The notes below the pieces were generated by a model that saw nothing but the letters and a program-made list of their open reading frames with translations, made no database searches and was not told the origin of the DNA. DNA of 10,276 nt from an uncultured Collinsella sp. Its GTDB lineage: Bacteria; Actinomycetota; Coriobacteriia; Coriobacteriales; Coriobacteriaceae. A program made the translations under genes and the position numbers. How positions within the stretch are numbered: the first letter of the stretch is position 1; every line of letters starts with the position of its first letter. Below, one piece after another: positions 4,410 through 10,276 of the stretch. The stretch covers positions 1-10,276 of the forward strand of contig CALDBJ010000001.1 of NCBI GenBank assembly GCA_937937835.1. The letters run 5' to 3'.

Positions 4410-7400
4410 ATGGACAACACGATCATTCGCGACCTCTTTGCAAAAGACATCAACCGCTCCATCAACGGCGTGGTCAAGGTCCAGGATTCAAAAGATGGGT
4501 CCATCCGCCAGGAGCTTGACGAGTACGTGGTGACGCGCGAGTTGCAGAGGCACTTTGCCACGTTCTTCAAGGCCTACGGCGATGCCATCGATGTGCGCAC
4601 CGACAAGATCGGCGTGTGGATCAGTGGTTTCTTCGGTTCCGGTAAATCGCACTTCCTCAAGATGCTGAGCTACCTGCTCGAGAATCGCCAGATCGGCGGT
4701 AAGAACGCCATCCGCTACTTTGACGGCAAGATCGTCGACCCAATGGTCGCGGCTGCCATGGAGCGCGCCTGCTCGGTGCCCACGCAAGCTATCCTCTTTA
4801 ACATCGATAGCAAGGCGGGCCAGTGGAAGCAGGGCGATACGGCCCCCACGGCGCTGCTTCGCGGCTTTGAGCGCATGTTCTACGAGGCGCGCGGCTTCTA
4901 CGGCGAGGACCTAAAGCTTGCAAAGCTCGAGGACCACATCGATTCCCTGGGCAAGACCCAGGAGTTCCGCGAGGCCTTTGAGCGCGTCAACGGCGAGTCC
5001 TGGCTCCAGACCCGCGACACCTACAGCTACTTTGAGGACGACGTCGTCGAGGTGCTGCAGAGCGTGCTCGGCATGAGCGAAAAGGCCGCATGGAACTGGC
5101 TCGAGGGTTCTGAGGACGAGGTTTTGGCCCCTGATGTCTTTGCCAAAAAGGTCAAGGACTACGTAGACGCTCAGACAGCGGCCCACGGCGGCAACTTCCG
5201 TTTGCTCTTTATGGTCGACGAGGTGGGTCAGTTTATTACAAACGACCAGGACCCAAGCCTTATGCTGAGTCTTCAGACCATCGTCGAGGAGCTGGGTGCC
5301 GCCTGCGGTGGCCGCGTGTGGGTGATGGTTACGAGCCAGGAGGCCATCGACAACCTGAGCCTGCCCGTGGGCAACGACTTTTCAAAGATCCAGGGCCGCT
5401 TCAATACCCGCCTTTCGCTCTCCAGCTCCAGCGTGGACGAGGTCATCCAGCGCCGTGTGCTCGAGAAGACCGCGCCGGCGGCCGATATGCTTGCACAGGT
5501 CTACGAGCAAGACGCCGCCGTGCTTAAAAACAACTTTACCTTTGAGGGTGGCTCGCGCTCCGACCTTGCCGGCTACGCCAACTCCAAGGATTTTGTGGCC
5601 AGCTACCCGTTTGTGGGCTACCAGTTTAAGCTCCTGCCCGACGTGATGACCGAGGTGCGCAAGCACGGTGTCAAGGCTAAGCACATGTCAACGGGCGAGC
5701 GCTCCATGCTGAGCGCGTTTCAGGAGAGCGCTCAGGCCATCCAGCATGACCAGACCGGTGCACTTGTGCCGTTCTGGCGCTTCTTCAACACTATCTCCAA
5801 AGACCTTGAGCACGGCATCAACCAGGTGGTCGATCGCGCGGTCCGCGCGGCCGAGGACGCAAAGGGCCTTGAACCCTACGACGTTCAGGTGCTCAAGCTC
5901 CTGTACCTGATTCGTTACATCGGCTACGTCAAGGCCACGGTCGAGAACATCTCCATCTTCATGATAGACGGCCTCGACGTGGACAAGCGCGCCCTCAAGG
6001 ACCGCGTCAAGGAGTCCCTTGCCCGTCTGGAGCGCGAGAACTACGTGGCGCGCCAGGGCGATACCTATAGCTTCCTCACCGACGAGGAGCAGGAGATAGC
6101 GCAGGAGATCGCACACACCCCGATCGATAACGCGCAGGTGATCGAGTCTATCAAAAAGCGCCTGTTCGACAGCATCTACACCGCGCGTAAACTCAACCGC
6201 GGGGCCAACGACTTTCCGTTTGACCGCTATGTGGACGGCTCAATCCACGGTGCCAGCATGGGCGGCATGGAGCTTTGCGTGGCGACTATGGCGAGCGATC
6301 TGGGCCGTGCGGACGATACCGAGCTGGCCTTGGCTTCTTCGGGCAAAGCCATCGTGGCTTTGAGCGACGAGGCGGATTATTGGGAGACGCTCGTCAACGC
6401 CGCCAAGATCCGCAAGTACGCCAAGACGCGAAATCTCCAGGAGCTTCAGCCGAGTACGCGCCAGATCGTCGAGTCCAAGATGCGCGAGGCAGCCTATAAC
6501 GAGAAAGAGGCCGATGTCCTTTTGAGCGAGGCCGTACTCCATGCACGTTGCGCGGTCAACGGCCGCATAATTGAGGTCCGCGCGGTCAAACCCGCTCAGG
6601 TCTTTGAGCAAGTGCTGGCGCAGCTGTGCGATGTGGTCTTTGAAAAGGCCGACTATATCGGCGCGCCGGTCACGAGCGATTCCGATATCCGCTCCACTCT
6701 GGCGGGCAACGTTCAAGCGGGGCTCGCTGGCATGGACGCGGGCAACACGCGTGCGCTCAAGGAGGTCGAGGACTACCTCAAAGTGCAGCACCAGCGCCAC
6801 CTGGATACCGCTATGGGCGATATCCAGCGCAGGTACCAGCAAAAGCCCTATGGCTGGCGCGAGGTTGACATCGCAAATGTGGTGGCGCAGCTTGTAGTGG
6901 AGCAGCGCGCGCAGGTGCTGTTTGGCGGTCAGGCGGTTCAAGCTAACGACAGCCGCATGGTGTCGCTCCTGCGTAAGGATGCCGATAAGGCCCAGGTGCG
7001 TTTGCGCGTGCGCATGAGCGACCGGTTGCTGCGCGCCACGGGCGAGCTTATGCGTGACCTGTTTGATCTCAAGACCGTGCCCTCCAACGAGGATAAGCTC
7101 GTGGCCGAGCTCAAGGAGCGCCTTGAGGGCTTGCGTGAGGTGTGCGTCGCCATGGCACGCGACTACTACACGGGTATCAAGCCGGCCTACCCGTATCCCG
7201 GTGAGGACGAGTGCGAGAAGATGCGCTCGGAGGTGGTCGACGTTCTTAAGGACCAGAGCGATTCCGAGGCGTTCTTGACCACGTTCACCAAGCACGAGGA
7301 CCGCCTGCTCGATGCCAAGGAAGACTTTGACAAGGTGGTTGAGTTCTTCGAGTCCAACCAACGAACAGCGTTTGACCACGCCAAGGATTTCTTGAGCCGC

Positions 7401-8072
7401 ACCGAGGGCATCGAGTATGCCTCCGATGACATTCCCAACGCGGTGGAGAACGTGGCAAAGGTACGCGAGATCCTCAAAGACCCAAAGCCCTACGGCCGCA
7501 TTAAAGACCTTCAGCCGTTGATGGCACCCGTCAAGGAAGACATCAAAAAGCACCTGGGCATTCGCCGCAACGAGTTCTTGTGTCGTATCGAAAACGACCT
7601 GCAGGATTTGCGGAAGCAGGCCGAGAGCCAAGAAGGTTTTGTCAAGCAGGCCAAGGATGCCATCGCGGACGCCAACACCAGGTATGAGTCGTTCAAGAAC
7701 CGCGCCCATGGCGTCCAGAGCCTCAACGAGCTTAACGCCCTCGCGGCAAACTGGGAAAACTGGATCGTTGCTGCAACCAACAAGATATACGACGCCGTGG
7801 ATGAGGCCCGCATGCGAATGGACAACGAGCGCCGCACCACCGAGGTCACGAGTACGGGTGAGGTGGTCAAGAAGATTTCCAACAAGGGCGCCGCATCGTC
7901 TGCGCCCGTGCCCGCGTCTAAGCCCCAGCGGAAGATCAAGACCGTGCGCCGCGCCGATTTGGCCAAGCCGAGTCGCCTCTTGTCCGCAGAGGACGTGGAG
8001 CGCTACGTGGACGACCTGCGCTCTCGCCTTATGCAGGAGCTCGCTGCAAACGACGAGATTCGTATCAACTAA
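4410..8072 (+). CDS. brxC: BREX P-loop ATPase BrxC
   Basis: Large AAA+-like ATPase of type 1 BREX (related to PglY), a cytoplasmic core component required for methylation and exclusion in studied systems; ATP hydrolysis presumably drives assembly or remodelling of the BREX complex on DNA. 1,220 residues, the expected size. Seen: N-terminal IIRDLFAKDINRSINGVVKV, Walker A GFFGSGKSH at residues 73-81, Walker B LLFMVDEVGQ at 265-274 with the DE pair, a sensor-like strand VWVMVTSQE at 303-311, and a possible arginine finger near IQGRFNTRL (328-336). After about residue 850 the protein is largely charged and helical, consistent with coiled coil, followed by a low-complexity linker near 1155-1170, a basic segment (RKIKTVRR near 1174) and a final helix. 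The start is ATG 4410 with AAAGGAG. No frameshift is seen. It is followed by pglX after 66 bases. Confidence 0.97.
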   Translation: MDNTIIRDLFAKDINRSINGVVKVQDSKDGSIRQELDEYVVTRELQRHFATFFKAYGDAIDVRTDKIGVWISGFFGSGKSHFLKMLSYLLENRQIGGKNAIRYFDGKIVDPMVAAAMERACSVPTQAILFNIDSKAGQWKQGDTAPTALLRGFERMFYEARGFYGEDLKLAKLEDHIDSLGKTQEFREAFERVNGESWLQTRDTYSYFEDDVVEVLQSVLGMSEKAAWNWLEGSEDEVLAPDVFAKKVKDYVDAQTAAHGGNFRLLFMVDEVGQFITNDQDPSLMLSLQTIVEELGAACGGRVWVMVTSQEAIDNLSLPVGNDFSKIQGRFNTRLSLSSSSVDEVIQRRVLEKTAPAADMLAQVYEQDAAVLKNNFTFEGGSRSDLAGYANSKDFVASYPFVGYQFKLLPDVMTEVRKHGVKAKHMSTGERSMLSAFQESAQAIQHDQTGALVPFWRFFNTISKDLEHGINQVVDRAVRAAEDAKGLEPYDVQVLKLLYLIRYIGYVKATVENISIFMIDGLDVDKRALKDRVKESLARLERENYVARQGDTYSFLTDEEQEIAQEIAHTPIDNAQVIESIKKRLFDSIYTARKLNRGANDFPFDRYVDGSIHGASMGGMELCVATMASDLGRADDTELALASSGKAIVALSDEADYWETLVNAAKIRKYAKTRNLQELQPSTRQIVESKMREAAYNEKEADVLLSEAVLHARCAVNGRIIEVRAVKPAQVFEQVLAQLCDVVFEKADYIGAPVTSDSDIRSTLAGNVQAGLAGMDAGNTRALKEVEDYLKVQHQRHLDTAMGDIQRRYQQKPYGWREVDIANVVAQLVVEQRAQVLFGGQAVQANDSRMVSLLRKDADKAQVRLRVRMSDRLLRATGELMRDLFDLKTVPSNEDKLVAELKERLEGLREVCVAMARDYYTGIKPAYPYPGEDECEKMRSEVVDVLKDQSDSEAFLTTFTKHEDRLLDAKEDFDKVVEFFESNQRTAFDHAKDFLSRTEGIEYASDDIPNAVENVAKVREILKDPKPYGRIKDLQPLMAPVKEDIKKHLGIRRNEFLCRIENDLQDLRKQAESQEGFVKQAKDAIADANTRYESFKNRAHGVQSLNELNALAANWENWIVAATNKIYDAVDEARMRMDNERRTTEVTSTGEVVKKISNKGAASSAPVPASKPQRKIKTVRRADLAKPSRLLSAEDVERYVDDLRSRLMQELAANDEIRIN

Positions 8073-8081
8073 CTCGCGGAG

Positions 8082-8112
8082 CCACCGGTGCCAAAGCGAG
8101 CACCGGTGGTTT
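8082..8112 (+). terminator. Hairpin between brxC and pglX, terminator- or attenuator-like
   Basis: CCACCGGTGC (8082-8091) and GCACCGGTGG (8100-8109) are perfect 10-bp inverted arms with an 8-base loop, followed by TTT then ATGG. The stem is strong but the T run is short, so termination would be partial at best. It begins nine bases after the brxC stop and ends ten bases before the pglX ribosome-binding site. It may lower pglX transcription relative to brxC, protect the upstream message end, or mark a processing site. Confidence 0.45.
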
Positions 8113-8138
8113 ATGGCGTTTAGAAAGGCTCATCAACC

Positions 8139-10276
8139 ATGAACGATTCTGCCCTTAAGAGCTTCTGCACCTGGGCCCGTACAGAGCTCATCAAAGGCGT
8201 GGAGGCACAGATGGTGCGCTACGGCATCACCGAACCTGCACCTTCGCCCGTTGGGTCCGAGACCGTCAACGGCCTGCCCCTAAGTCCTGCTGAGGTTGAG
8301 CAGCGTGACGAGCTGCTGCGCATACAGACAGAGGTGGGTCACGAGGCGCTGCGCGACCGAGCGGCCTACACCTGGTTCAACCGCATCGTGGCCATTCGCT
8401 TTATGGATGCACGCGGATGGCTCCCCAGCCGTATGCGCATGCTGAGTCGTGCGGACGGCAGCCATGGCAGCGAGGCCGTGGAGAACGCACTGGACGTGGA
8501 GATAGCGACGGCCGATACCGATCGCATAGCCGAGCTCAAGATGGCGGGCTTGGATGAACCGCTGTGGCGCTACCTGTTTATGGCTCAGTGCGAGGAGCTT
8601 GCCGATTGCCTGCCGGGCGTCTTTGAACGCGTGGGCGGTGCCATGGAGCTGCTGTTGCCCCAGGGCCTCATGATGTCCGACGGCGTGGTGGGCAAACTCA
8701 ACACCATTCTCGCTGACGAGGACTGGCGCAAGGGCGTGACCGTTCTGGGCTGGATGTATCAGTACTACAACGCTGACGTCAAAGACGAGTTCTTCAAGGC
8801 AAAACGCAAAGCAGCGGCGGCGGACATCGCGCCCGCCACGCAGCTCTTCACCCCCGAGTGGATCGTGCGCTATATGGTCCAGAACTCGCTCGGCCGTCTG
8901 TGGATGCTCAACAACCCGGGGAGTTCGCTGCGCGAGCGCATGGAGTATTACATCGAGCCTGATACTGAGCACGAGGACTTCATCCGCATTTCGAGCCCCG
9001 AGGAGATAACCATCTGCGACCCCGCATGTGGCTCGGGCCATATCCTGGTCTATGCGTTTGAGCTGCTCTTTGCCGTGTACGAGGAGCGCGGCTACCGCGA
9101 GCGCGAGATCCCGGAGCTCATCCTGACCAAAAACCTCGCTGGCATGGAGATCGACCCCCGTGCGGCTCAGATCGCGGAGCTGGCGCTTGCCATGTGCGCC
9201 CGCGAGCACGATCGTCGCTTCTTTAGGCGTGGCGTTCGCGCCGACGTTGCCGTGCTCTCGAGCATCCCGCTAGGGGAGGACGAGCTGCCGGGTAACAAGA
9301 AGCTCGCCGAGGAGCTGAGTCATTTGGGCGAGATCGGTTCGCTGCTCAATCCCTCAGAGGACGAGATCGACGAGCTCAAGGCTGCCGCCGCGAGTTGTTC
9401 CGATGACCTTTTTGCCGCTACGGCCAAAACTAAGCTCGAAAGCGCTGCCGCCATCTGCGAGAAGCTGTCCCGTCGTTTTACCTGCACCGTTGCGAATCCT
9501 CCGTATATGGGCAGCAGTAGCTTTAACCCCTTCATGAGCAAGTGGGTCAAGAAGAACTACCCCGACGTGAAGAGCGACCTCTTCTCCAGCTTTGTCGTTC
9601 GCATGTTCAGTCTCGCCAAGGACCACGGCGAGTGCGGAGTCATGTCGCCTTTCGTCTGGATGTTCATCGGAAGCTATGAGAAGCTCCGCAACGAGATTAT
9701 CGACAACAGAACGCTTACCTCCCTCATTCAACTTGAGTACTCGGGCTTCGCTGGTGCGACTGTGCCCATCTGCACCTACACGTTTCACAACTCACTCATC
9801 AAGAGCTACAAGGGAGGCTACGTGCGCCTTTCTGACTTCGTTGGCGCCGCTGTCCAGGCTCCCAAGGCCCTCGAGGCAATCCAAAACCCTGACTGCGGTT
9901 GGTTCTATCGCCGCAACGCTGACACCTTCAAGCAGATCCCCGGCACCCCCATAGCCTACTGGGCCAGCGATGCTCTTGTTGAATCGTTCACAAAAGGAAA
10001 GAGGCTCGATGCCATTGCTACTCCGCGACAGGGCTTGGCGACGAGTGATAACGGTCGCTTTTTGAGGAAATGGTGGGAAGTGGTGCCTTCCAACACATCG
10101 CGAGATTGCAGCGGCAGGCCCGAGGCAAAGCAAAGTGGTTCCCGTTGGTTCCCGATTATTCGGGGCGGCTCCTATCGAAAGTGGTGGGGTGACTACGACG
10201 AGGTGGTTAATTGGTTTGATGACGGTCGGGAGATGAAGGAGGCAATTCTGTCCAAGTATACTTATCTCTCTACACC
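8139..10276 (+). CDS. pglX: BREX adenine-specific DNA methyltransferase PglX (3' end outside window)
   Basis: Methylates the N6 position of adenine in a non-palindromic recognition sequence using S-adenosylmethionine, marking host DNA; in type 1 BREX it also supplies sequence recognition for phage exclusion. 712 full codons are present without a stop; the family is about 1,150-1,250 residues, so roughly the last 40 percent is missing. Seen: an N-terminal helical part with YTWFNRIVAIRFMDARGW; TPEWIVRYMVQNSLGRLW; SAM-binding motif I DPACGSGH at residues 294-301; acidic motif II GMEIDPRAAQIAELAL with Glu337 and Asp339; catalytic motif IV NPPY at 453-456; and near the edge FPIIRGGSYRKWWGDYDEVVNW, read in two parts as FPIIRGGSY and RKWWGDYDEVV. 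The start is ATG 8139 with AGAAAGG (8122-8128) ten bases upstream. From about codon 524 arginine codons change sharply to AGA/AGG/CGA/CGG, unlike the earlier part. Confidence 0.97.
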   Translation, partial: MNDSALKSFCTWARTELIKGVEAQMVRYGITEPAPSPVGSETVNGLPLSPAEVEQRDELLRIQTEVGHEALRDRAAYTWFNRIVAIRFMDARGWLPSRMRMLSRADGSHGSEAVENALDVEIATADTDRIAELKMAGLDEPLWRYLFMAQCEELADCLPGVFERVGGAMELLLPQGLMMSDGVVGKLNTILADEDWRKGVTVLGWMYQYYNADVKDEFFKAKRKAAAADIAPATQLFTPEWIVRYMVQNSLGRLWMLNNPGSSLRERMEYYIEPDTEHEDFIRISSPEEITICDPACGSGHILVYAFELLFAVYEERGYREREIPELILTKNLAGMEIDPRAAQIAELALAMCAREHDRRFFRRGVRADVAVLSSIPLGEDELPGNKKLAEELSHLGEIGSLLNPSEDEIDELKAAAASCSDDLFAATAKTKLESAAAICEKLSRRFTCTVANPPYMGSSSFNPFMSKWVKKNYPDVKSDLFSSFVVRMFSLAKDHGECGVMSPFVWMFIGSYEKLRNEIIDNRTLTSLIQLEYSGFAGATVPICTYTFHNSLIKSYKGGYVRLSDFVGAAVQAPKALEAIQNPDCGWFYRRNADTFKQIPGTPIAYWASDALVESFTKGKRLDAIATPRQGLATSDNGRFLRKWWEVVPSNTSRDCSGRPEAKQSGSRWFPIIRGGSYRKWWGDYDEVVNWFDDGREMKEAILSKYTYLST

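Noticed and set aside
6240..7709. Minus-strand open frame of 489 codons
   Set aside because: Opposite the helical C-terminal half of brxC; the Leu/His/Val/Ala-rich translation has no domain and arises from codon bias on the coding strand.
8280..9209. Minus-strand open frame of 309 codons
   Set aside because: Antisense to the N-terminal half and SAM-binding motif of PglX; no recognised product.
9354..9788. Minus-strand open frame of 144 codons
   Set aside because: Antisense to the NPPY region of pglX with no supporting start signals or domain.
1..10276. tRNA, rRNA, CRISPR array or insertion sequence
   Set aside because: No cloverleaf-like segment, rRNA-like sequence, regularly spaced direct repeats or transposase motifs were seen while reading both strands.

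Overview
The window looks like chromosomal DNA of a moderately GC-rich actinomycete. The style of the serine-biosynthesis proteins, the preference for GAG, CGC and AAG codons, and the gene arrangement fit a gut Coriobacteriia such as Collinsella. That assignment is inference from sequence character, not a database match.

Left part (1-2339, minus strand): a two-gene serine operon. serC (phosphoserine aminotransferase) is read first, then serA (short, ACT-domain 3-phosphoglycerate dehydrogenase), which runs off the left edge. Together they perform the first two committed steps from 3-phosphoglycerate to serine.

Middle (2340-2951): a junction between housekeeping and defence genes. It holds the serC promoter region, a 57-residue minus-strand ORF that looks like the two ends of a Phd/YefM-type antitoxin joined with the middle missing, an operator-like inverted repeat in front of that ORF, and the leader of the defence operon. 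The leader has a TTGACA hexamer, a second inverted repeat, a GC-rich hairpin and a run of 11 G residues at the start of brxA.

Right part (about 2945-10276, plus strand): the front of a type 1 BREX phage-defence operon in canonical order: brxA (DUF1819), brxB (DUF1788), brxC (about 1,220-residue P-loop ATPase) and pglX (N6-adenine methyltransferase, cut by the right edge at codon 712). pglZ and brxL are expected just downstream. brxA and brxB are separated by one base, brxB and brxC by 78 bases, and brxC and pglX by 66 bases that hold a strong hairpin. BREX methylates host DNA through PglX and blocks replication of phage whose DNA lacks the mark.

The most interesting feature is the 11-G tract at 2977-2987. 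The only start codon with a well-spaced Shine-Dalgarno (GTG 2952, GGAG at 2940-2943) is out of frame with brxA at 11 G and would be in frame at 12 or 9 G. This has the layout of a slipped-strand phase-variable switch on the first gene of a BREX operon, apparently captured in a low or OFF state, although a homopolymer sequencing error must be excluded. A second notable point is an abrupt change in arginine codon choice inside pglX near codon 524, close to where the target-recognition part should begin.
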